Source: an uncultured Bacteroidales bacterium
GTDB taxonomy: Bacteria > Bacteroidota > Bacteroidia > Bacteroidales > Bacteroidaceae
Direction of reading: 5' to 3'
NCBI GenBank assembly: GCA_947367415.1
Contig: CANBEE010000163.1
Coordinates: 1-6,265 of the forward strand
Length of the DNA stretch: 6,265 nucleotides
Numbering within the stretch: position 1 is the stretch's first letter; every line of letters begins with the position of its first letter. The notes beneath the pieces are model-generated. The model ran no database searches. It was not told the DNA's origin and saw only the letters and a list, made by a program, of their open reading frames with translations. Both the position numbers and the translations under genes were made by a program. This document shows, one piece after another, positions 1 to 5,497 of this stretch.

Positions 1-1583
1 TAGATGATGCGCTTGGGGTATTTCTTGTGGTCGGTATCGTAGCGGTCTTCGGTGTAGTTGTAGCCTACCACGTCGACAGCCTCGGGGTACTCGGTCTCAT
101 TGCTCATGACCACACCTGCCAAGGCGCCTGTGACGGGGCGTGAGGAGTCGATGGAGCGGATGCAGGCTGCTAGGCGCTTGGCAATCTTGCCTATGCGCTC
201 GGCATGGGGGCGCTTGGGGTCGTAGCCGCCAAACATGGGCTGGCTGATGCTGCTACCGTCGAGCACGGGGTGTGAGTAGGGATCGTTGGGGTAGTCTACC
301 TCATTGCCTACGCTCCAGAGGAACACGCTGGGGTGGTTGCGGTCGCGGCGCACGATGTCGGTGATGTCGCGCTCTATCCACTCTTCGAAGAAGTCGGCCG
401 TGCCCTCAAAGCCGGGCTCGCCCTTGTTCCAGCCCTTTATCCACTTGCGCTTGGGGAACTCCCACTCGTCGCTGCCCTCGTCCATGATGAGCAGACCCAG
501 CTCGTCGCACAGGTCATACACGATGGGGGCTTGCGGATTGTGGCTCATGCGGATGGCATTGGCTCCCATGGCCTTGAGCGACTCGAGGCGGCGACGCCAT
601 ACCTCGGGAGGCACTACGGCACCCAGCACACCGGCATCGTGGTGGAGGCATACGCCCTTGACCTTCATGTTCTGTCCGTTGAGGGCAAAGCCCTTGTCGG
701 CGCTGAAGTCGAGGGTGCGCAAGCCGGCACGTACCTCGGTCTGGTCTATCACCTTACCGTCGGCAAGGAGCTCCACCTGCAGGGTGTAGAGGTAGGGGTC
801 GTCGAGGTTCCAGCGGTGAGGATTCGAGATTTTTAAATTGAAAATTGAAAATTGAGAATTGAAAGTATTTCCTTCAATGTTTGCATTTTTTGTCGTTGAG
901 GCTACCTTCTTGCCCTCGGCGTCGAGCATCGTGATGCGTGCCTGCACCTTCTGGGCTTGTGTGGTGTGGTTGTCGACAGCTACGTCGACCTCGATGGTGG
1001 CGCTGCGGTCGGTGAGCTTGGCAGCGCGGTAGGCTACGCCCCACTGCGAGAGGTGCACGTCGGGGGCGCTGATGAGGTATACGTCGCGGTAGATGCCCGA
1101 GCCGGTGTACCAGCGCGAGTCGGCATAGCGGCTATGGTCGACGCGCACGGCGATGACATTGTCGCCACCCTTATTTAAATATGGTGTAAGGTCATACATG
1201 AACGATACGTAGCCGTTGGGGCGGTGTCCCAGGTGGTGACCGTTGAGGTATACGTCGCTGCGGTTATACACGCCCTCGAAGTAGATGTAGTGGCGTGCGG
1301 CATCGTCGGCCACGGTGAAGGTCTTACGGTACCATCCTATACCACCGGGCAGGTAGCCTGTGCAGCTGGCCAGCTCCTGCGAGGGTGCACTCTCCACGCT
1401 CCAGTCGTGGGGCAGCTCCATGGGTCGCCAGCGGCTGTCATCGTAGTCGGGCTTGCTGGCTGCGTTGTCGTCATTGAGGACGAAGCGCCATCCGGTGTTG
1501 AACTTGTCGGCCTGGCCGAACGATACTTGAGCCGAGGCACCGAGGCCTATGAGGCTGACGAGGAGTGTAAGTAGTGTTCTCAT
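1..1583 (-). CDS. Secreted glycoside hydrolase family 2 protein (beta-galactosidase/beta-glucuronidase-like), 3' end missing
   Basis: The 527 visible codons start at the ATG at 1581-1583 and stay open to the left edge, so the C-terminus is missing. Residues 1-19 form a signal peptide ending ASAQ, so the enzyme is exported, probably to the periplasm. A GH2 sugar-binding jelly roll follows at about 28-172 (NDDNAASKPDYDDSRW, then RWYTGSGIYRDVYL at 158-171), an Ig-like domain at about 176-288, and the TIM barrel from about 290 (KVKGVCLHHDAG at 307-318, IRMSHNP at 344-350). In GNE at 426-428, Glu428 is the expected acid/base. The sequence stops at YPKRII, just before the GSE-type motif that usually carries the nucleophile in this group. 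Family knowledge says it removes terminal beta-linked sugars from glycans; the exact sugar cannot be read here. Oddly, residues 241-249 of the Ig-like domain are encoded by an AT-rich 7-bp tandem array. The start codon is preceded by a T8 tract and no Shine-Dalgarno. Confidence 0.93.
   Translation of the reverse strand, partial: MRTLLTLLVSLIGLGASAQVSFGQADKFNTGWRFVLNDDNAASKPDYDDSRWRPMELPHDWSVESAPSQELASCTGYLPGGIGWYRKTFTVADDAARHYIYFEGVYNRSDVYLNGHHLGHRPNGYVSFMYDLTPYLNKGGDNVIAVRVDHSRYADSRWYTGSGIYRDVYLISAPDVHLSQWGVAYRAAKLTDRSATIEVDVAVDNHTTQAQKVQARITMLDAEGKKVASTTKNANIEGNTFNSQFSIFNLKISNPHRWNLDDPYLYTLQVELLADGKVIDQTEVRAGLRTLDFSADKGFALNGQNMKVKGVCLHHDAGVLGAVVPPEVWRRRLESLKAMGANAIRMSHNPQAPIVYDLCDELGLLIMDEGSDEWEFPKRKWIKGWNKGEPGFEGTADFFEEWIERDITDIVRRDRNHPSVFLWSVGNEVDYPNDPYSHPVLDGSSISQPMFGGYDPKRPHAERIGKIAKRLAACIRSIDSSRPVTGALAGVVMSNETEYPEAVDVVGYNYTEDRYDTDHKKYPKRII
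836..863. repeat. Four-copy AT-rich heptamer array inside the GH2 gene
   Basis: Four consecutive 7-bp units lie at 836-842, 843-849, 850-856 and 857-863: AATTGAA, AATTGAA, AATTGAG, AATTGAA on the plus strand. The array is read in frame on the minus strand and encodes residues 241-249 of the GH2 protein (FNSQFSIFN), between KKVASTTKNANIEGNT and LKISNPHRW in the Ig-like domain. Its base composition is sharply unlike the GC-rich codons on both sides. The AATT core is shared with the units at 3907-3931 upstream of rel, so it looks like an intergenic-type repeat that has become coding sequence. Confidence 0.9.
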
Positions 1584-1652
1584 AAAAAAAAGTGTAGTTT
1601 TATCATAGATAAGACTGCCATCCTATGGGATGGTTTAATGGGGACCCTCCGA
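1584..1652 (-). other. rel to GH2 intergenic region with a weak promoter-like site
   Basis: This 69-bp gap separates the rel stop codon from the GH2 ATG. It holds a 6-bp hairpin at 1618-1633, a smaller palindrome TTATC-ATA-GATAA at 1600-1612, and a T8 tract (minus strand; plus 1584-1591) touching the GH2 start codon. TATCTATG on the minus strand (plus 1604-1611) differs by one base from the Bacteroidetes -7 element TAnnTTTG, but no TTTG lies 19-21 bp upstream. A separate GH2 promoter is therefore only weakly supported; read-through from rel is as likely. Confidence 0.45.
1618..1633 (-). terminator. Possible weak hairpin terminator after rel
   Basis: CCATCC at 1618-1623 and GGATGG at 1628-1633 form a perfect 6-bp stem with a 4-base loop, 20 bases past the rel stop codon. 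On the minus strand the hairpin is followed by CAGTCTTATC, not a clean T run, so intrinsic termination would be inefficient. It could instead be a partial terminator, an RNA-end stabiliser, or chance. Confidence 0.35.
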
Positions 1653-3899
1653 TTATTCATCCACGCGGATGACGGTGCGGATGTTGTTGAGCTTCTTCAG
1701 GTTGTCGCAGATGACCTTGATGTCGTCGACGTCGTGTACGCGGAGGCGTATGGTGCCGTCGAAGATGCCGTCGTGTGCCTCGATGAGGATGCGCTCCATG
1801 TTGACGTTGAGTTCCTGGGAGATGATGTTGGTAATCTGGTTCACCACGCCCACGCCGTCGATACCCTTGATGTTGATGGATACGGAGAAGTGGAGCAGCT
1901 TGTGGGTGCTCCATTGTGCAGCCACGATGCGGTTGCCATAGCCTGCCTTGAGCTTGGCTGCCTTGGGGCACTTGCGCTGGTGGATGACAATCTGTCCGTC
2001 GTCGCCGATGAATCCGAGCACGTCGTCGCCAGGGATGGGGTGGCAGCACTTTGCCATATGGTAGCTGCTTTGGATGGCCTCATCGGTGAGGATGAGCGGA
2101 CGTTTCTTGTCAATCTTTTGTAGATTGTCGTTTGACAATTGCGGCTTGCCGATAGGCTTTTCTTCTTTCTTGCTTGTGCGGAAGAGTCGGCCCAGGATGT
2201 TCGACGATGAGCTGGAACCCTTGAGGGCGTTGCGGTCGGCATCGCCGAGGATGATGCTCTTGTTGCCCAGCGCTACGAGCAACTGGTCATACTCCGAGAA
2301 GTTATGCATACGGCAGAGGCGGGCTATGCTGTGTACGTCGAGGGTGATTTCCTCCTTCTGTGCAAACTCGGCCATGATGCGCTCTCCCTCCTTGTGTGCG
2401 GCACGCTCCTCGCGGCGCAGTATGCCCTGTATCTTGCTCTTGGCCTTGGCAGTGGTCACCATGGTGAGCCACTCGGGCTTCACGTTCTGTGTCTTCGAGG
2501 TGAGCACCTCCACCTGGTCGCCGCTCTGCAGCACGTGGCTCATGGGCACGAGCTTGTGGTTGACCTTGGCACCTATGCAGTGTGTGCCCAGCACGGAGTG
2601 TATGGAGAAGGCAAAGTCGAGCGCGGTACAACCCTGCGGCATGGTCTTGATGTCGCCCTTGGGGGTGAAGACGAAGATTTCCGATGAGTAGAGGTTGAGC
2701 TTGATGGCGTCGAGGAAGTCCATCGCGTCGGGCTGCGGGTCGTCGAGGATTTCCTTGATGGTGTGTAGCCACTTGTTGAGGTCCACCTCGTCCTCCTCCA
2801 CGTAGCCGCTCTCCTTGTATTTCCAGTGTGCTGCCACGCCCTGCTCGGCGATGTCGTCCATGCGTCGGCTGCGTATCTGCACCTCCACCCATTCGCCATG
2901 CTTGCTCATGAGTGTCACGTGCAGTGCCTGGTATCCGTTTGTCTTGGGTTGGTTCACCCAGTCGCGGAAGCGGTCGGGGTGTGTACGGTACAGGTGCGAC
3001 AGGGCGATGTATATGTTGAAGCACTCGTTGGCCTCCTCCTTGATGTTCTTGGGCTCGAAGATGATGCGCACGGCCAGTATGTCGAATATCTCCTCGAAGG
3101 CGAGCTGCTTGGCCTGCATCTTCTTCCATATCGAGTAGGGCGACTTGATGCGTCCCATCAGTCGGTACTGTACGCCCATCTCGTCGAGTCTGGCCTTGAT
3201 GGGAGCGGTGAAGTCGGCAAAGAGCTTCTCGCGCTCGGCCTGTGTGATGGTCAGCTTCTCCTGTATGCGTGCATACTCCTCGGGGTGCTCATACTTGAAG
3301 CTGAGGTTTTCCAGCTCCACCTTTATCTTGCTCAGTCCGAGTCGGTAGGCGATGGGTGCATATATGTAGAGTGTCTCTCCTGCAATCTTGTACTGCTTGT
3401 TGGGTGCCATGTGCTCCAGTGTGCGCATGTTGTGCAGGCGGTCGGCAATCTTGATGAGTATCACGCGTATGTCCTCCGACATGGTGAGCAGCAGCTTCTT
3501 GAAGTTCTCGGTCTGTGCCGATGCCTTGTCGCCGAAGATGCCTCCTGCAATCTTGGTGAGTCCGTCGACGATCTGTGCAATCTTGGGTCCGAAGAGGTTG
3601 GCGATGTCCTCGACCGTATACTCGGTGTCCTCCACCACGTCGTGTAGCAGTGCAGCGCATATGGATGTAGAGCCCAGGCCTATCTCCTCGCTCACGATGC
3701 GTGCCACGGCGATGGGGTGTAATATATAGGGTTCGCCCGAGTTGCGGCGCACCCCCTTGTGGGCATGCTTGGCAAAGTTGAAGGCACGGGTGATGATGTC
3801 GACCTTCTTGCGGTGTTTTGATGCAAGGTAGGTGCTCAGCATTCCCTGGAACGCTTCGTTTATCATCTTCTCTTCGGCAAGTTCCTTTTCGGTGTTCAT
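1653..3899 (-). CDS. rel: Bifunctional RelA/SpoT-family (p)ppGpp synthetase/hydrolase (Rel)
   Basis: This cytoplasmic 748-residue protein has the full long-RSH architecture and normal family length. It makes (p)ppGpp from ATP and GDP/GTP and hydrolyses it, controlling the stringent response. The HD hydrolase domain (about 40-190) keeps His61, the HDVVED motif (86-91) and DRLHNMRT (153-160), so hydrolysis should be active. The synthetase domain (about 245-362) keeps GRIKSPYS (249-256), Asp273 in FDILAVR, GYQALHV (322-328) and Glu339 in EVQIRS. These match the catalytic residues of active synthetases, so both activities are expected. A TGS domain follows at about 405-466, then helices, a Cys/His domain with CCH at 618-620 plus His640 and Cys644, and a C-terminal ACT domain (about 669-747). 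The ATG at 3897-3899 puts KMINEAFQGML near the N-terminus as in relatives. No Shine-Dalgarno is seen. The 61-bp gap from the mltD-like gene is filled by heptamers, and no promoter is visible there, so co-transcription is likely. A serine-rich linker (561-566) and a 7-bp-periodic stretch (2114-2141) lie between the helical and Cys/His regions. Confidence 0.97.
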   Translation of the reverse strand: MNTEKELAEEKMINEAFQGMLSTYLASKHRKKVDIITRAFNFAKHAHKGVRRNSGEPYILHPIAVARIVSEEIGLGSTSICAALLHDVVEDTEYTVEDIANLFGPKIAQIVDGLTKIAGGIFGDKASAQTENFKKLLLTMSEDIRVILIKIADRLHNMRTLEHMAPNKQYKIAGETLYIYAPIAYRLGLSKIKVELENLSFKYEHPEEYARIQEKLTITQAEREKLFADFTAPIKARLDEMGVQYRLMGRIKSPYSIWKKMQAKQLAFEEIFDILAVRIIFEPKNIKEEANECFNIYIALSHLYRTHPDRFRDWVNQPKTNGYQALHVTLMSKHGEWVEVQIRSRRMDDIAEQGVAAHWKYKESGYVEEDEVDLNKWLHTIKEILDDPQPDAMDFLDAIKLNLYSSEIFVFTPKGDIKTMPQGCTALDFAFSIHSVLGTHCIGAKVNHKLVPMSHVLQSGDQVEVLTSKTQNVKPEWLTMVTTAKAKSKIQGILRREERAAHKEGERIMAEFAQKEEITLDVHSIARLCRMHNFSEYDQLLVALGNKSIILGDADRNALKGSSSSSNILGRLFRTSKKEEKPIGKPQLSNDNLQKIDKKRPLILTDEAIQSSYHMAKCCHPIPGDDVLGFIGDDGQIVIHQRKCPKAAKLKAGYGNRIVAAQWSTHKLLHFSVSINIKGIDGVGVVNQITNIISQELNVNMERILIEAHDGIFDGTIRLRVHDVDDIKVICDNLKKLNNIRTVIRVDE

Positions 3900-3960
3900 G
3901 TTTTTTAATTCTGAATTCTAAATTCTGAATTGTTTTCTTTCAACTTTCAACCCTCAACCA
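3900..3960. repeat. Two adjacent heptamer arrays filling the mltD-rel gap
   Basis: The whole gap between the mltD-like stop and the rel start is low-complexity. On the plus strand AATTCTG, AATTCTA, AATTCTG and a partial AATT run from 3907 to 3931. A second set, CTTTCAA, CTTTCAA, CCCTCAA, runs from 3937 to 3957, ending three bases before the mltD-like stop codon (3961-3963). On the coding strand this becomes a purine-rich and A-rich leader directly ahead of the rel ATG. It has no Shine-Dalgarno, no TAnnTTTG promoter and no clear terminator. Confidence 0.9.
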
Positions 3961-5331
3961 TTACCTCGGATAAATCTTCAGCCTCTTTCCTGCCACGATG
4001 CGGCTGGTGCGCAGTCCGTTCCAGTTTTTCAGTTCTGTCACCGATACTCGGTAGCGTCGTGCGATGGTCGAGAGGGTCTCTCCGCTGCGTATCTTGTGGT
4101 AGATGAATCCGCTGTTGGTAGCTTGGTTTTTCAGTGTCTTCACCTTCTCTTCGGAGAAGTATTTCTCGCGGTCGTAGTTGTATATCGAGTCGCCCGAGAG
4201 GATGAAGGTGCGTATCTTGTCTTCGGGGAGGCGCAGTGCTCCGGGCAGGAACTTGCCGGGGATTACGTCCTCGCGGTACTGCGGGTTGAGGCCGCGCAGT
4301 GTCTCCATGTCGATGTCGCACACGGCTGCTATCTGGTCGAAGTGGAGCAGACGGTTCACCATGATGGTGTCGGTAGCTATGGGCAGCTTGGGTTCCATGG
4401 GGCATATGCCATGCTCGGCGTGGTAGGTCATGATGTAGGTGGCAGCGATGAATGCCGGCACGTAGCCGCGTGTCTCGCGTGGCAAATAGTAGTAGATGTC
4501 CCAGAAGTTGGTCTTTCCGCCCGATCGGTATATGGCCTTGTTCACGTTGCCCGAACCGCAGTTGTAGGCTGCTATGGCCAGGCTCCAGTCGCCGAAGCGG
4601 TCGTAGAGGTCGCGCAGGTGCTTGGCAGCAGCCCATGTGGCCTTCACGGGGTCGCGACGGTCGTCGACGAGGCTATTTTGCTTCAGCCCATAGAGCTTGC
4701 CTGTGCTGTACATGAATTGCCATAGGCCGGTAGCTCCAGCGCGAGATACGGCGATGGGGTTGAGGGCCGACTCTATCACCGGCAGGTATTTCAGCTCGTT
4801 GGGCACGCCATGCACGTCGAGTGCCTGCTCTATGATGGGCTCGTAGTACTGCATCATACCCAGCATGTACGACACCTGATGACGCAATTTTGTGGCGTAG
4901 CGGTCAATGCTACTGCGCACGGGCTGATTGTATACCATCTGCACCAGGCAGGGCAGGTTGGCCAGTCGCTCGGTGTATACCGTGTCGCTGAATGTGGGGT
5001 TGGTGGCCGTTGCCGTGCAGGTGGTGTCCACCATGAGGTATGTCTGCGCATACCAACTACCCAGCAGGCTATCGAGCTCGCCCGACATGCTCTCTATCAC
5101 CACCAGCGAGTCGTCCTTGATGGCGATCCACTCCTCGGGTATGGGCTCGCGTTCCACTACGGGTTCTTCGGCCCTTGTTGCTGCTGTCGCTATGGTATCT
5201 TCTGCTGCCACCGCAGCTGTTGCCGCCTGTGTGGCACTTGCTTTCTTCACTCCACGCACGGGGAGTATTTTCTGCGAGCATCCGCATAGCACCACCAGTG
5301 CCATCAATGCCATGTATATCGTCTTCTTCAT
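3961..5331 (-). CDS. mltD: MltD-like lytic transglycosylase lipoprotein (SLT plus LysM)
   Basis: The 456-residue protein starts MKKTIYMALMALVVLCGC, a lipoprotein signal peptide with Cys18 as the probable lipidated residue. It should be anchored in a membrane facing the periplasm; the residues after Cys18 (SQKILP) lack the acidic surface-export signal described in Bacteroidetes. An Ala/Thr/Glu-rich spacer covers about 28-70. The SLT (GH23) domain at about 160-300 has the expected motifs in order: PVIESAL with catalytic Glu187, SRAGATGLWQFM (196-207), AIAAYNCGSGNV (252-263) and RETRGYVPAF (285-294). It would cleave peptidoglycan with formation of 1,6-anhydro-muramic ends. A degenerate LysM-like stretch lies at about 328-368 and a clear C-terminal LysM at 411-453. 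Domain order and length fit MltD of other Bacteroidales, though orthology to E. coli MltD is inferred. The promoter at 5362-5393 sits just upstream, so this is probably the first gene of an mltD-rel transcript. The start lacks a Shine-Dalgarno. Confidence 0.95.
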   Translation of the reverse strand: MKKTIYMALMALVVLCGCSQKILPVRGVKKASATQAATAAVAAEDTIATAATRAEEPVVEREPIPEEWIAIKDDSLVVIESMSGELDSLLGSWYAQTYLMVDTTCTATATNPTFSDTVYTERLANLPCLVQMVYNQPVRSSIDRYATKLRHQVSYMLGMMQYYEPIIEQALDVHGVPNELKYLPVIESALNPIAVSRAGATGLWQFMYSTGKLYGLKQNSLVDDRRDPVKATWAAAKHLRDLYDRFGDWSLAIAAYNCGSGNVNKAIYRSGGKTNFWDIYYYLPRETRGYVPAFIAATYIMTYHAEHGICPMEPKLPIATDTIMVNRLLHFDQIAAVCDIDMETLRGLNPQYREDVIPGKFLPGALRLPEDKIRTFILSGDSIYNYDREKYFSEEKVKTLKNQATNSGFIYHKIRSGETLSTIARRYRVSVTELKNWNGLRTSRIVAGKRLKIYPR

Positions 5332-5361
5332 TGTTATTAAACGCTTTTCGGGAATATCCTA

Positions 5362-5393
5362 CAAAGATAGCGCAAGGCGAGCGAAATGCCAAA
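5362..5393 (-). promoter_or_regulatory. Bacteroidetes-type promoter for the mltD-rel transcript
   Basis: On the minus strand TTTG (plus 5390-5393) is followed after 20 bases by TATCTTTG (plus 5362-5369). This matches the known Bacteroidetes consensus of TTTG at -33 and TAnnTTTG at -7, including spacing. Transcription would begin around 5353-5357, giving a leader of roughly 25 bases before the ATG at 5329-5331. The -33 element lies within the dyad at 5383-5409. Confidence 0.8.
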
Positions 5394-5409
5394 TTTATTT
5401 GAGCATTTC
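5383..5409. other. Twelve-base-pair dyad overlapping the -33 element
   Basis: GAAATGC then CAAAT (5383-5394) pairs with ATTTG (5397-5401) then GCATTTC (5403-5409). Both arms match completely over 12 bp, with a 2-base centre (5395-5396) and one extra A at 5402. It covers the promoter's TTTG. An operator is one reading. A transcript-end hairpin for the upstream DUF5683 gene is another, but no T tract follows it on the minus strand. Confidence 0.7.
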
Positions 5410-5497
5410 TTGGACGAGCCAAGCGCAAGCATTCTCGGGCAAACAGACAGGCTTCCTGTTATTAGGATAGCAGTTTTTGTATAAATACGCTCCAGGC

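Larger units (their letters stand above)
5332..5497 (-). other. Intergenic region between the DUF5683 gene and mltD
   Basis: This 166-bp gap holds the promoter and dyad listed separately. It also has two short hairpins: ACAGG-CTT-CCTGT at 5447-5459 and CTTGG-ACGAG-CCAAG at 5409-5423. Neither is followed by a T run in the gene direction, so no convincing intrinsic terminator is seen for the DUF5683 gene. The 8-mer AGCGCAAG occurs at 5369-5376 and again at 5422-5429, on either side of the dyad. No small ORF in the gap is convincing. Confidence 0.6.

Noticed and set aside
561..663. Possible mobile or defence system in the window
   Set aside because: No transposase, integrase, nuclease, toxin-antitoxin or reverse-transcriptase motifs were found on either strand here or elsewhere; this stretch is GH2 TIM-barrel coding sequence.
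2125..2138. Short palindrome TTGTC-GTTT-GACAA inside rel
   Set aside because: A 5-bp stem within coding sequence is expected by chance and has no flanking signal; the 7-bp periodicity there is the more notable feature.
2302..3129. Minus-strand open frame of 275 codons in another phase of rel
   Set aside because: It overlaps the in-frame, full-length Rel sequence and is Arg/His/Gln-rich frame-shift product without recognisable motifs.
2826..3647. Long plus-strand open frame of 273 codons opposite rel
   Set aside because: It lies wholly antisense to conserved Rel domains, has a repetitive Val/Leu/His-rich composition typical of the complement of GC-biased codons, and no domain motif. The same holds for the plus-strand frames at 333-836, 1638-2123, 2074-2691, 4096-4725 and 4810-5289.
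3907..3957. CRISPR-like repeat array
   Set aside because: The units are 7 bp, contiguous and without spacers, so this is a short tandem repeat and not a CRISPR.
3947..4636. Minus-strand open frame of 229 codons running past the mltD stop
   Set aside because: It is a shifted frame of the SLT-LysM coding region; the real frame carries all catalytic motifs.
5390..5397. Second -7-like element TAAATTTG on the minus strand
   Set aside because: It fits TAnnTTTG but has only CTTG near the expected -33 place, and it lies in the dyad; the downstream TATCTTTG with a perfect TTTG is clearly better.
5447..5459. Hairpin ACAGG-CTT-CCTGT as a terminator for the DUF5683 gene
   Set aside because: The stem is only 5 bp and the minus-strand sequence after it (CTGTTTGCCC) has no T run.
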